From assembly GCA_937916405.1 (NCBI GenBank), contig CALFUF010000122.1:1-16095 (forward strand): a stretch of 16,095 bases of DNA, read 5' to 3'. Below, piece by piece: positions 1-8,604 of this stretch. Position 1 is the first letter of the stretch. Each line of letters starts with the position of its first letter. This DNA comes from an uncultured Prevotella sp. GTDB taxonomy: Bacteria > Bacteroidota > Bacteroidia > Bacteroidales > Bacteroidaceae. A program made the position numbers and the translations under genes. The notes beneath the pieces were generated by a model. That model was not told the origin of the DNA and made no database searches. It worked only from the letters and a program-made list of their open reading frames with translations.

Positions 1-1009
1 GCATCGCCTCCGTAGGCATCACCTCCTGACTCATGATCTCCAAGTCACTCAGTGTAGGATACTGGACGGTGCCCTCACCCTGCTGTACGAGAACATCCAC
101 CTGCTGCGGATTTTGCGTACCCGCAATAATAACGATGACTGACAGACGGTCACGCTCAGTGTCATTGTTCGGCTGGCAATGAACATGGATCTCACCATTA
201 CCTGCACCCTGTGCAGGCTCTATCGTCAGCCATGACTGTGCGGAAGTTGGCACAAAGGCACGCCAGATGGCGTTACTTTGCACATGGAGGACATAATCAC
301 CGCCACTGGGATCCATATCAATCTCGTCGGTGCTCACGCTTAACGTAATGTCGTCACTATCCATACCCTCCTGTGCCACTAACACATCGGCACTGCTCAA
401 TCCATAGAGAATCGTGAAAGCGGCAGAGCGTGCCACATCACTCATACTGGGGTCAACCGTAACGTTGACAACTTCCGTACCTACATTACCAGACATCTTG
501 TCAAGATGCAACCAGTCAACACCTGAAGGCATCTGAATCTTCCAACCCTCCACGTTACTCTTGATAGACAAGAGCTGACCAGCAGTCGGATTAGCCGAAT
601 ACTTCAAGGTCTTTGCGGAGATATTGATAGTGGGGTCACCACTGACCTGACGCAATTCAATCTTCTGTTTGAGTCCGCCATCTGACTCAAGAGTGATCGT
701 ACCAACACGGTCATAAACCGTGGTGTTCTGGTCGGTAGTGATCACCAGGTTACCATTACCCTTACCACGCTGTGGCTGAACAGTCAGCGAGTTCCACTCT
801 GTTGGGTCATAATTCATCTCCCATGCACAGTTTGCCGTGATAGAAACATCTTTTGTCTCATCGCCTGAGCGCATCTCGATATTACCGCCCTCCACTATCA
901 GTATCTCGTTGGCGGGCTTCGCTGTCAACTCCTCATCAGACTTACAACCTGTCATTCCAGCAATGAGAGGCAGCGCAGCGAGTATTGTGATGATATTTCT
1001 TGTCTTCAT
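1..1009 (-). CDS. Partial lipoprotein with three tandem BACON-like domains
   Basis: The reading frame opens with ATG at 1009 and stays open for 336 codons to the left edge, so the C-terminus is missing. Residues 1-23 form a lipoprotein signal ending in the lipobox M-T-G-C, so Cys24 should be lipidated. Three divergent beta-rich repeats follow, at about 32-119, 121-214 and 219-312. Each has a Trp followed some residues later by a Gly/Asn turn (GKGNGN, SGNVG, GAGNG) and ends in a Gln-Gly-like strand (LRQVSG, LVAQEG, LVQQGEG), which is the pattern of BACON domains. At about 317 a new region begins (YPTLSDLEI...), perhaps a further Ig-like or ligand-binding domain beyond the window. BACON domains are known from Bacteroidota surface proteins and are thought to bind carbohydrate or mucin, or to act as spacers. 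It begins 36 bases after the stop of the PEGA-barrel gene, so the two are probably co-transcribed. The specific ligand cannot be read from the sequence. Confidence 0.85.
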   Translation of the reverse strand, partial: MKTRNIITILAALPLIAGMTGCKSDEELTAKPANEILIVEGGNIEMRSGDETKDVSITANCAWEMNYDPTEWNSLTVQPQRGKGNGNLVITTDQNTTVYDRVGTITLESDGGLKQKIELRQVSGDPTINISAKTLKYSANPTAGQLLSIKSNVEGWKIQMPSGVDWLHLDKMSGNVGTEVVNVTVDPSMSDVARSAAFTILYGLSSADVLVAQEGMDSDDITLSVSTDEIDMDPSGGDYVLHVQSNAIWRAFVPTSAQSWLTIEPAQGAGNGEIHVHCQPNNDTERDRLSVIVIIAGTQNPQQVDVLVQQGEGTVQYPTLSDLEIMSQEVMPTEAM

Positions 1010-1045
1010 ATCGTTCTTTCTTTTACTAATATAATAAGGTGTAGG

Positions 1046-2590
1046 TTAGAAGTTAAAGATGGCACCTATGGTCATCATAAAGCCACCTGCCGAGATGTCG
1101 CTGTTGTCAGCGATGCGCTCAAAGTTGTCATCCTTGCTGATGCCAATCGAATATGCTGGAGCAGCAAACACATAAACACGCTCCAGTGGGGCATAGAGTA
1201 TCTTGGCACCCAAAGACAAGCAATTAGCAATGGAGCCATCACCATAGAGATTCGATCCATTCTCCACAGTACCCGACAGACGCTCAATCTCATATCCCAA
1301 CTGAGGTACAATACCTATGCGCTCTGTCAATGCGAACTGGTAGCCCACTTTGAAGGCAAGTGTTGAACGTTTGTAACTAATGGTACTCAGGTAAGTATCG
1401 TTACCGTCGGTAGAATACCAGGGGATATCTTCCGACGAACTTAAACCGAAAGTATAACTAACCTGGAAATCAAAGTTCTTGTAGGTGGCACCTGCCAGTA
1501 CATTGATTCCGCCCAGAGAACGGATGGTATAACCTGCACCGAAATAGAAAGCGTTCGGTTTGATATACTGTACCCGGCTCAAGGTAATAGTGTCCTGTGT
1601 GGTCTGGTTGTGCTTCACAGTATATTCCAGTCCGCTCTGACTAACATAGCCCTTACGACTCAGGTTAATCTGATAGGTACCGATAGGCAGGGTATGCGAC
1701 TCTGTCAGGTCAATGGGATCGGTACCGTTAATGGTTGCCTGGGCATTGCGTGGACGAGTATAAAGACTCAGTCGACCAGTATGCGGGGTTGGAGGAGCTG
1801 CCTGCACGATATTATTAGTCCGTGCCACCACAGTGAAGGAAGTCTTCTCCGGGTCACAATCTGCCTTGCGGGTCTCTATCGTATAAGACCCCTCACGCAA
1901 CTGGGTCTGCCAACTGCCATTTCCTACGTTCTTGCCCTCAAACCAGATTTCTGCCCTATTCTCGACATTCACGGTCACATCACCGAAATGGTCAGACATA
2001 TCACGCTGCTCCACATTAATCAGGCGAAGACTGGAAGCATCATCCGTGGTGATCATAAAAGTCGTCTCACCCTCATAGCGGTCTTTCAGGGCACGTACCG
2101 TATGGCGACCGTAGTTCAGATACTTATGGTTGATCGGTGACTGTCCCACACGCTCTCCATCAATATAGATGGTGGAGTTCGCCATCTGTGAGTTAATCGT
2201 GACATAACGACCGATACCGATATCCAAGTACATCTCATAGGTACGGGCACCATCGATGGTCACTGGATAATAATATTCACGAAGCACACCATAGTCTTTG
2301 TGCTGAATAGTCAGTTTCTTGGCTCGACGTGGCACATAGAGCCAAATCTCTCCATCATGTTCCTCACTGGCGACAATACCCAACGAGCCTCCGTCAAAGG
2401 TAAAGCCACGTTCTGGCGCCTGAATCTTAATCAGGGCAGCCTTCTCACCGTTCTGGTCCAATTTCTGCGTTCCGTGCGTGTTGGCTGTCATATCCTTCTC
2501 CAACCGCTCGAACTTAAGAACCTTGATGTTTTGCGCGCTTATATTCAAGGCGACAAAACCCGCAATAACTAACAGTATTAGTTTTTTCAT
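1046..2590 (-). CDS. PEGA-domain protein with C-terminal outer-membrane beta-barrel
   Basis: This is a 514-residue exported protein. I take the start at 2590 (MKKLILLVIAG...), which gives a clean signal peptide cleaved near ISA|Q20. A longer frame opens at 2632, but that ATG lies inside the -7 promoter element at 2630-2637 and so upstream of the expected transcript start. Residues about 21-125 are an unassigned beta-rich domain. Three PEGA-like repeats follow at about 128-192, 203-262 and 271-338. The first has the typical IYIDGERVGQSP core; the second is degenerate. Residues about 345-514 alternate polar and hydrophobic strands (FYFGAGYTI, DFQVSYTFGL, LAFKVGYQFAL) and end in IFNF with a terminal Phe, as outer-membrane barrels do. 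PEGA domains are usually envelope modules; here they would be periplasmic and anchored by the barrel. The gene leads a unit with the BACON lipoprotein. The function is unknown; a structural or anchoring role is inferred. Confidence 0.85.
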   Translation of the reverse strand: MKKLILLVIAGFVALNISAQNIKVLKFERLEKDMTANTHGTQKLDQNGEKAALIKIQAPERGFTFDGGSLGIVASEEHDGEIWLYVPRRAKKLTIQHKDYGVLREYYYPVTIDGARTYEMYLDIGIGRYVTINSQMANSTIYIDGERVGQSPINHKYLNYGRHTVRALKDRYEGETTFMITTDDASSLRLINVEQRDMSDHFGDVTVNVENRAEIWFEGKNVGNGSWQTQLREGSYTIETRKADCDPEKTSFTVVARTNNIVQAAPPTPHTGRLSLYTRPRNAQATINGTDPIDLTESHTLPIGTYQINLSRKGYVSQSGLEYTVKHNQTTQDTITLSRVQYIKPNAFYFGAGYTIRSLGGINVLAGATYKNFDFQVSYTFGLSSSEDIPWYSTDGNDTYLSTISYKRSTLAFKVGYQFALTERIGIVPQLGYEIERLSGTVENGSNLYGDGSIANCLSLGAKILYAPLERVYVFAAPAYSIGISKDDNFERIADNSDISAGGFMMTIGAIFNF

Positions 2591-2629
2591 ATTATATTTA
2601 TTTAGGTTTCTATATTTACCATTCGGGTA

Positions 2630-2660
2630 CAAAGATAGTTAAAAATGAATTACCAACAAA
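2630..2660 (-). promoter_or_regulatory. Bacteroidota-type promoter for the PEGA/BACON unit
   Basis: Read on the minus strand, TTTG (2660-2657) is followed after exactly 19 bases by TATCTTTG (2637-2630). This matches the Bacteroidota primary-sigma consensus TTTG-N19-21-TAnnTTTG. The transcript should start near 2623, leaving a leader of roughly 33 bases before the ATG at 2590. No Shine-Dalgarno sequence is visible. Confidence 0.75.
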
Positions 2661-2691
2661 ACTTTTATCTATAAAATTCATATAAAGCACA

Positions 2692-2736
2692 ATATTAAAT
2701 ACAAAACAAGTGGAACTCGCATGAGTTCCACTTGTT
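2692..2736 (-). terminator. Intrinsic terminator after the C69 gene and its operon
   Basis: Bases 2705-2718 and 2723-2736 form a perfect 14-bp inverted repeat (AACAAGTGGAACTC and its complement) around the 4-base loop GCAT. Read on the minus strand the stem is followed by TTTTGTATTT, the U-rich tail of a rho-independent terminator. The stem begins two bases after the C69 stop codon. The other side of the hairpin has no T-run, so termination should work in one direction only. Confidence 0.9.
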
Positions 2737-2738
2737 GA

Positions 2739-4385
2739 TTACTCTGGTGAAGCATAACGCTCTCCTGCCTCTTGGACTAACCGACGGGCAAACGGTTGCG
2801 GATAACCCGGACGTTCGACTGTCGACCCTAATCCGTGCTTACCTTTCTTAAACTGACCATTGGCATCTACTGGTTTTCGTGCCATATCATTATGACGGAC
2901 AATCAGGAAGGTCGCTAACTGCCTCCATCGTGCCAACATCTGCTGTGCCTGCTGAATACTATAGTCGTTCAAGAACTGCCGCATCTCAGCTGATGACATC
3001 CCTTTTGCCTTCGCCTCTATCGCTGTCTGTTGTGTGAGATAAGCATGTTGCAGGGAATCACGAACTTGTTTTAAGTCAGGGAACAAAGCAGAATAACGGG
3101 GATATACCATATTGCTCACCCAGTTACATACCCAATAAGCACTCTTGTCAGAGAACGTCACATCATTAGCACCAGGGGCATTGAAGCATTCCGGTCGACG
3201 GGTCATCGAACAGTAGATGGGAACATAAGCGATCATATTGGCATCATCATTGCCAAACCAGAAACAGCCTCCCACCTCACGGGGTAGCCATGAACGCATC
3301 TGAGAGACAAAGGAGAATGCCGTCTGCTGGGTAGAGATAGGACGCTCATTGAAATACTTCTTGCCATCCACCTTATAATATAATGGTGTAGGACGGTAAG
3401 GCATCTGCCAGATACCACCACCCACATCCGTAGAATCAATCTCCATAGGTGTTCCCTCATAATGGTCACGCATATCATTCATCACATCCTCCACACTCAC
3501 CTTCTGGTCAGGTACCACCCAAAGGGGCATGTCCTCTGCGTTCTTGTCAAATCCCATTGCCCATGGCAGATATCGCTCCATCCCCTTCTTATGATGATTG
3601 AAGAAACTCCAGGCACGGGCATCGCAGATACGACGACCAGAGAAATCAGGGGCGGCATACGCCATCTTCCAAGAGAAATCCTCGTCCTTACCCGAGAACC
3701 ATCCTTTCTTACGGGCATACTTGATGACGTTCTTTGAATAGAGCACGTTCTGCTTGTCTTTCATATCAAACTGTCCGATACGGCTCTGGTTGGCATGGGC
3801 ACAGATGGCATCATCAGGAATACGGACGGCAACCCATACGGTACGCTCCTTGGAGACGGTGCGGTCTGGTCCACATCCCTGCATCTCCAATATCCATGCT
3901 TCGTTAGGATCACAGATGGTGAAGGTCTCACCTTCTGAGTAATATCCATACTGCTCCACCAAGGAAGTCATGATCCGGATAGCTTCCCTTGCCGACTTGG
4001 AACGCTGCAGAGTGATATAAATCAGAGAGCCATAGTCGATGACACCTGTTGAGTCGACCATCTCCTCACGACCACCGTAGGTTGTCTCACCAATCGTGAC
4101 CTGCCACTCATTGATGTTTCCAACGACATTATAGGTCTCCAGTGCCTCGTCGATCTCTCCAAGATACTTATTGGTGTCCCACTCATAGACTTTTCGCTTG
4201 TCACCTTTCTGATGCTTGGCGGCAGGATAATGGTAGAGAGGCATGTAAGCACCATAGGAATCCGCATTATAACTACAGATGACAGAACCGTCGGTACTGG
4301 CTTTCTTACCGACAATCAGATTGGTACAAGCATTGGCTGACGCAATCATCAGCATCGTAGCGATCAATAAATAAAATCTCTTCAT
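2739..4385 (-). CDS. Secreted C69-family dipeptidase
   Basis: This 548-residue protein matches the peptidase C69 family (dipeptidase A, N-terminal nucleophile hydrolases). Members cleave dipeptides using an N-terminal Cys exposed by processing. Here residues 1-19 are a signal peptide (MKRFYLLIATMLMIASANA), and its predicted cleavage site ANA|C would directly expose Cys20, which starts the family motif CTNLIVGKKASTDGS. Signal-peptide removal may therefore also create the active site. Other family-like stretches are the YGSLIYITLQRSKSAREAI segment, the GETFTICDPNEAWILEM strand pair and CAHANQSRIG. The protein is probably periplasmic, surface-associated or secreted. It starts 2 bases after the M23 stop codon and is the last gene of the operon, directly before a strong terminator. 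Assignment to the family is firm; the natural substrate is not known. Confidence 0.92.
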   Translation of the reverse strand: MKRFYLLIATMLMIASANACTNLIVGKKASTDGSVICSYNADSYGAYMPLYHYPAAKHQKGDKRKVYEWDTNKYLGEIDEALETYNVVGNINEWQVTIGETTYGGREEMVDSTGVIDYGSLIYITLQRSKSAREAIRIMTSLVEQYGYYSEGETFTICDPNEAWILEMQGCGPDRTVSKERTVWVAVRIPDDAICAHANQSRIGQFDMKDKQNVLYSKNVIKYARKKGWFSGKDEDFSWKMAYAAPDFSGRRICDARAWSFFNHHKKGMERYLPWAMGFDKNAEDMPLWVVPDQKVSVEDVMNDMRDHYEGTPMEIDSTDVGGGIWQMPYRPTPLYYKVDGKKYFNERPISTQQTAFSFVSQMRSWLPREVGGCFWFGNDDANMIAYVPIYCSMTRRPECFNAPGANDVTFSDKSAYWVCNWVSNMVYPRYSALFPDLKQVRDSLQHAYLTQQTAIEAKAKGMSSAEMRQFLNDYSIQQAQQMLARWRQLATFLIVRHNDMARKPVDANGQFKKGKHGLGSTVERPGYPQPFARRLVQEAGERYASPE

Positions 4386-4387
4386 GG

Positions 4388-5752
4388 TTATTCTTTTGTA
4401 TTTTTTAGTTTCAATTCATAACTGGCTCCCAACTCACGGATACGGGTAGTTATCCAACCATCTTGACAAACACCACCCATATCATGTCCTCCACTGTCAA
4501 TGTAGAGAAGAGAGGTATCCACTCCTTGTGGAATGGCAATACTCAGCTCTGCCCACCCAAAGAGAGGACAAGCCTGCTGGGCAAAGGTATAACGCTTGGA
4601 GACACTCCCCTCGTCCACTTTCGGAACGACCAACAGTCCCCCTTCCACCATTCCTGCCGGTATCGTCAACTGCATCCCTGGTAAGGAGATCATAGAGAGA
4701 CGGTCATACCGCACATTATAACGCTGAGGGGATATCGTAGGGATTTTCTCTTCTTTTCCTAATACCGTAAACTCATACCGTGACTCATTACCTATGAAGT
4801 CACGAAGGATATAGGTAATCTGGTAAGGGCGTTCTTCGTTGAACACTATATAGCCGTTGTTCTCATCTGCCTGCAGGATTGGAAGGGTGACACCATTCGG
4901 GATATATGAACGCATATACCATGTCTTGTGATGCAACCAATGTTGATAGTCACCCCATGAGTTCACCTGACGATTACTGTAAACTGGAATACGTCCCACA
5001 TTAGCACGGAACACCTCTTTACCATCCACCAGCAGAATGGTCTCACGGATACCATAATGGTTGTAAACACCCTGCATATAGTCGTCTGCCCATAAAGCGA
5101 AGCCCACCTTACCCCATGCCGTCAACTCTTGTTCAATACGCTGGGAGGAGAAACCGAAGGTCTGTTTGTTCGTTCCACCATTGAAAACACCCTCCCCCAT
5201 GACAGGATAAGCCATCATACTATGAGCCTGTGGCGCTACGGAGTCATTGACATACGGTGCAAGGAAGTCCAAAGGGTCCAGCATATCCCACGTCCTTGTA
5301 TCATGAATCTCCAGATGCAGGTGAGGTCCCGTACTATGTCCTGTATTACCACTGATAGCTATTAACTGTCCCTGCGACACAGGGAAGTCTATCGGGGTAA
5401 ATCGCAAATCGATCTGTTCATCATGCTTTCCTGTACGATGAACCATTCGTTCTAATTTGGGAGAGAACTTCTTGAGGTGGCAATAGATACTGGTATAGCC
5501 TTCCGGATGGGTGACATAGACGGCATTGCCAAATCCACTGATGCCGACGGTCAGTCTGCTCACATATCCGTCCCCGATAGCATAGATATGCTTGCCCTCT
5601 ACATTATCGGTCTTGATGTCCAATCCCCCATGGAAATGGTTGGGGCGTGGCTCACCAAAATTACCCGCCAGTGTGATTGTGTAATCCACTGGCGGATGAT
5701 ATTTCACGTTGGCAGAAGCCAACAACATGCCGATAAAGAGTGTGCTCAGCAT
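4388..5752 (-). CDS. M23-family zinc metallopeptidase (peptidoglycan endopeptidase-like)
   Basis: This 454-residue exported protein has an N-terminal M23 (LytM/lysostaphin-type) domain at about residues 25-165. The zinc ligands are all present: His41 and Asp45 in HGGLD, and His144 and His146 in GPHLHLEI, with an accessory His92 in YCHL. It should therefore be an active enzyme, unlike EnvC/NlpD-type M23 proteins that have lost ligands. M23 enzymes cut peptide bonds in peptidoglycan stems or in glycine-rich peptides. Residues about 170-454 form a long beta-rich C-terminal region, common in Bacteroidota M23 proteins, with no function I can name. The signal sequence is short and lacks basic residues (MLSTLFIGMLLASA); Met9 is a possible alternative start. 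The ATG at 5752 overlaps the nadC stop by 7 bases (ATGCTGA), suggesting translational coupling. The next gene, the C69 dipeptidase, follows after 2 bases. Confidence 0.9.
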   Translation of the reverse strand: MLSTLFIGMLLASANVKYHPPVDYTITLAGNFGEPRPNHFHGGLDIKTDNVEGKHIYAIGDGYVSRLTVGISGFGNAVYVTHPEGYTSIYCHLKKFSPKLERMVHRTGKHDEQIDLRFTPIDFPVSQGQLIAISGNTGHSTGPHLHLEIHDTRTWDMLDPLDFLAPYVNDSVAPQAHSMMAYPVMGEGVFNGGTNKQTFGFSSQRIEQELTAWGKVGFALWADDYMQGVYNHYGIRETILLVDGKEVFRANVGRIPVYSNRQVNSWGDYQHWLHHKTWYMRSYIPNGVTLPILQADENNGYIVFNEERPYQITYILRDFIGNESRYEFTVLGKEEKIPTISPQRYNVRYDRLSMISLPGMQLTIPAGMVEGGLLVVPKVDEGSVSKRYTFAQQACPLFGWAELSIAIPQGVDTSLLYIDSGGHDMGGVCQDGWITTRIRELGASYELKLKNTKE

Positions 5753-6594
5753 GCTTTAAAGCTCATGTCGAGTCCTTTGACAGAGTGGGTCAATGCACCA
5801 ACAGAGATAAAATCGACACCCTGCTCGGCATAGTCACGAATCGTATCAAAGGTAATACCACCACTCGACTCTGTCTCATAACGACCAGCTATCATATCAA
5901 TAGCCTTCTTCGTGTCGGGTACTGAGAAGTTGTCGAGCATGATACGATTAACACCTCCATGGTCAAGAACCTGTTGTAACTCGTCGAAAGAACGAACCTC
6001 AATCTCTATTTTCAAGTCGAGTCCTTTCTCTTTCAGATACTGATGGCAACGGTCAATAGCATTCACGATACCTCCTGCGAAATCCACGTGATTGTCTTTC
6101 AACAGAATCATATCGAACAAGCCGATGCGATGGTTCACACCACCACCGATCTTCACAGCCTGCTTCTCCAGCATACGCATACCGGGAGTGGTCTTACGGG
6201 TGTCCAGCACACGGGTGTGGGTTCCCTTCAAACGCTCCACATAACGGTTGGTCATGGTAGCGATACCACTCATACGCTGCATGATGTTCAGCATCAACCG
6301 CTCGGTCTGAAGCAAAGAACGGACACGACCAGTGACTATCATGGCGATATCACCCTTCTTCACCTTAGCACCATCCTGCATCAACACCTCCACCTGCATG
6401 TCTGGGTCGAAACGACGGAACACCTCCTTTGCTATCTCCACACCAGCTAATATGCCGTCTTCCTTAATCAGCAGATGAGACTTCCCCATCGCATCCTCAG
6501 GAATACAGCAAAGAGTGGTATGGTCACCATCACCAATATCCTCCGCAAACGAGAGGTCTATCAGACGGTCTACTAACTCTTCTACGCTTAACAT
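5746..6594 (-). CDS. nadC: Nicotinate-nucleotide pyrophosphorylase (carboxylating)
   Basis: NadC (quinolinate phosphoribosyltransferase) converts quinolinate and PRPP to nicotinate mononucleotide, CO2 and pyrophosphate, the entry step of de novo NAD synthesis, in the cytoplasm. The protein has 282 residues, the usual length. Signature segments are DTRKTTPG (131-138), the GGGVNHRIGLFD loop (150-161), KDNH (166-169), the IEIEVRS strand with the acidic catalytic residue (197-202), MLDN (219-222) and the phosphate-binding SVGALTHS (264-271). All expected active-site segments are present. It begins 7 bases after the outer-membrane protein stop codon, and its own stop overlaps the M23 start. It has no nadA or nadB neighbour here and looks like a housekeeping enzyme carried inside an operon of envelope and transport genes. 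Confidence 0.96.
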   Translation of the reverse strand: MLSVEELVDRLIDLSFAEDIGDGDHTTLCCIPEDAMGKSHLLIKEDGILAGVEIAKEVFRRFDPDMQVEVLMQDGAKVKKGDIAMIVTGRVRSLLQTERLMLNIMQRMSGIATMTNRYVERLKGTHTRVLDTRKTTPGMRMLEKQAVKIGGGVNHRIGLFDMILLKDNHVDFAGGIVNAIDRCHQYLKEKGLDLKIEIEVRSFDELQQVLDHGGVNRIMLDNFSVPDTKKAIDMIAGRYETESSGGITFDTIRDYAEQGVDFISVGALTHSVKGLDMSFKAC

Positions 6595-6601
6595 AAGCCT
6601 T

Positions 6602-7099
6602 TTACTTCTTTAATTTATACTGGTCTTTGAACAAGTAGACACCTAAGGTAACACCCAGTCCATAGGCTGAGTCCTCAAACTTCTTAGTAGAGAAATCAAT
6701 GTAGAGCTCTGGCTCGATAGTCACCGTACGGCTTATAAAGAAAGCATAACCCACCTGTACACCTGGACGGAAATCATTATAGCCTTTCGTGTGGTAATAC
6801 TTTAAAGATGCCCCCAGATAAAGACCGTTCTGGATAATATAGTAACGACCACCGACACCAAATGTGAATGCGTCAGGATTATCATCCAGATGCTCATAGC
6901 CCACCTGTGCTGTAGCCATCAGATTATCCATGAACAGATAACCAGCTTTCACACTTGCACCGAAATGGAATTTCTTTGCCTGACTGCTGATGTCCAAACC
7001 ACTGAGTCCTGCTCCTAAATATGCCTTACCTTTCTCAAACTGTGCGTTAGCGGTCAATGTTGTTGCCAATACTGCTAACAATAAAAAAACTTTCTTCAT
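6602..7099 (-). CDS. Small outer-membrane beta-barrel protein
   Basis: This 165-residue protein has a clear signal peptide (MKKVFLLLAVLATTLTANA|Q). The mature part consists of alternating amphipathic strands with aromatic girdles: AYLGAGLSGLDI, FHFGASVKAGYLF, LMATAQVGYEHL, FTFGVGGRYYI, GLYLGASLKYY, FRPGVQVGYAFF, VTIEPELYIDFS and YGLGVTLGVYLF. That makes about eight strands, the size of an OmpX/OmpW/OmpA-barrel type protein (porin-family outer-membrane beta-barrel fold). It ends in a basic tail (KDQYKLKK) rather than an aromatic residue. It lies 12 bases after cstA and 7 bases before nadC, inside the operon. Whether it forms a pore, an adhesin or a structural element cannot be told from sequence. 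Confidence 0.85.
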   Translation of the reverse strand: MKKVFLLLAVLATTLTANAQFEKGKAYLGAGLSGLDISSQAKKFHFGASVKAGYLFMDNLMATAQVGYEHLDDNPDAFTFGVGGRYYIIQNGLYLGASLKYYHTKGYNDFRPGVQVGYAFFISRTVTIEPELYIDFSTKKFEDSAYGLGVTLGVYLFKDQYKLKK

Positions 7100-7111
7100 A
7101 GCTTTAATGAT

Positions 7112-8575
7112 TTATTGATGATTTTTCTGACATTTACGATACCACAAGCAGAACCATACCAATGCTACTACGAAACTGGCTACACCCAATGGATAACCTA
7201 TTGACTCCGGCAAATGGAATGCTTGCTTGGAGACAAACAGGAACGTTGAGCATACCGTTGTCATAAAGAGGGCTGGTATCAGTGTGATGATAAATGGTTT
7301 CTTCTCCTGTACCAGATAGACGGTCAATGTCCATAGGGTGAAGACTGACAATGCCTGGTTGCTCCATCCGAAGTACTGCCAGATCGTGTTAAAGCCGTCG
7401 GGATTCTCAATCTGCCAAATCAGCATCAGGATGGATACCGCAAACATAGGTACACAAATATACAGACGCTTTGCGATAGGATGCTGATCGAGTTTCAACC
7501 ACTCTGCGACAATCAGACGACCGGAGCGGAATGCGGTATCACCACTGGTGATAGGTGCTGCGACAACACCCAACATAGCAAGGACGGCGCCGACAACACC
7601 CAGCCAGTCGTTGCACACCAGGTTCACTACGGCAGGGGCTGAGGTGTAGAAACCTTTATCGGCACCAGCAATCAACTCATAACCCGGAGTTGGATCACCA
7701 TAGAAGAACCATGAGGAAACGGTTGCCCATATCAGTGCTACAACACCTTCCGTTATCATAGCTCCATAGAAGATAGGACGTCCCATGTGCTCTGACTTCA
7801 CGCAACGAGCCATCAACGGACTCTGGGTAGCATGGAAACCACTGATAGCACCACAGGCAATCGTGATAAACAATGCCGGGAAGATGGCATCCGTCCATTT
7901 CTCGGGCTGTGCCTCTGCACCCATATTATAGAAGTGGGTCCATACCTCTGGTAACTGAGGCCATTTGGCAAACAACACCACCATCAGGGCTCCTGCCATA
8001 AACAACAGGGAGAAGGCGAACAAAGGATATATCTTACCGATAATCTTGTCGATAGGCAGCATCGTGGCAATGATGTAATAAGCGAAGATGATGATGACCC
8101 ACATCATCGTATCACCTCCGATAGAGTGTAAGATCTCCGCCGGACTATAAACGAATACCGTTCCCACCATAATAAGCAGCAACACGGTAAACACCAACAT
8201 CACATTCTTGGTCGCCTTTCCTAAATATTTACCAATCAACTCAGGAAGTCCCGCACCATCATTACGCATCGACAACATACCTGACAAATAGTCGTGAGTA
8301 GCACCAGCGAAGATACAACCGAGAACTATCCACAAATAAGCGACAGGACCGAACTTAGCACCCATGATGGCACCAAAGATAGGACCTGTACCGGCAATAT
8401 TCAGGAACTGAATCATAAAAATCTTCCAGTTAGGAAGTACGATATAGTCAAGACCATCAGCCTTGGCAACAGCAGGCGTCACACGATTGTCTGGGTGAAA
8501 TATCCGCTCTACCAGACGACCGTAAAAGAAATAGCCCAACAACAGAGCCACCAGGCTCACTGTAAATGAAATCAT
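7112..8575 (-). CDS. cstA: CstA-family carbon starvation protein, inner-membrane transporter
   Basis: This 487-residue polytopic membrane protein belongs to the CstA family (CstA/BtsT), whose characterised members import pyruvate and, by genetic evidence, peptides. Family signatures are HPDNRVTPAVAKADGLDY (27-44), NWKIFMIQFLNIAGTGP (49-65), IMGAKFGP (70-77), FAGATHDYLSGMLSMRN (89-105) and SGFHATQSPLMARC in the middle. A dozen or so hydrophobic segments follow, ending in a short basic tail (WYRKCQKNHQ). It is much shorter than E. coli CstA (about 700 residues) and corresponds to the compact form seen in Bacteroidota. It is first in a five-gene operon with an outer-membrane barrel, nadC and two exported peptidases. 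That context fits uptake of peptides or of small organic acids made from them; the substrate is inferred, not shown. Confidence 0.9.
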   Translation of the reverse strand: MISFTVSLVALLLGYFFYGRLVERIFHPDNRVTPAVAKADGLDYIVLPNWKIFMIQFLNIAGTGPIFGAIMGAKFGPVAYLWIVLGCIFAGATHDYLSGMLSMRNDGAGLPELIGKYLGKATKNVMLVFTVLLLIMVGTVFVYSPAEILHSIGGDTMMWVIIIFAYYIIATMLPIDKIIGKIYPLFAFSLLFMAGALMVVLFAKWPQLPEVWTHFYNMGAEAQPEKWTDAIFPALFITIACGAISGFHATQSPLMARCVKSEHMGRPIFYGAMITEGVVALIWATVSSWFFYGDPTPGYELIAGADKGFYTSAPAVVNLVCNDWLGVVGAVLAMLGVVAAPITSGDTAFRSGRLIVAEWLKLDQHPIAKRLYICVPMFAVSILMLIWQIENPDGFNTIWQYFGWSNQALSVFTLWTLTVYLVQEKKPFIITLIPALFMTTVCSTFLFVSKQAFHLPESIGYPLGVASFVVALVWFCLWYRKCQKNHQ

Positions 8576-8604
8576 ATTCTTTTGATGTTTTATAAAACTG
8601 CCTG

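Noticed and set aside
837..1034. Plus-strand open frame of 65 codons ending in a hydrophobic tail
   Set aside because: It is antisense to the lipoprotein signal and first BACON domain; the hydrophobic end mirrors the signal-peptide codons.
1610..2140. Plus-strand open frame of 176 codons opposite the PEGA-barrel gene
   Set aside because: It is antisense to a gene with a clear signal peptide, domains and promoter. Its own translation shows no domain and no promoter.
2591..2632. Longer N-terminus of the PEGA-barrel protein (start at 2632)
   Set aside because: The ATG falls within the -7 element and would put 14 polar residues before a normal signal peptide.
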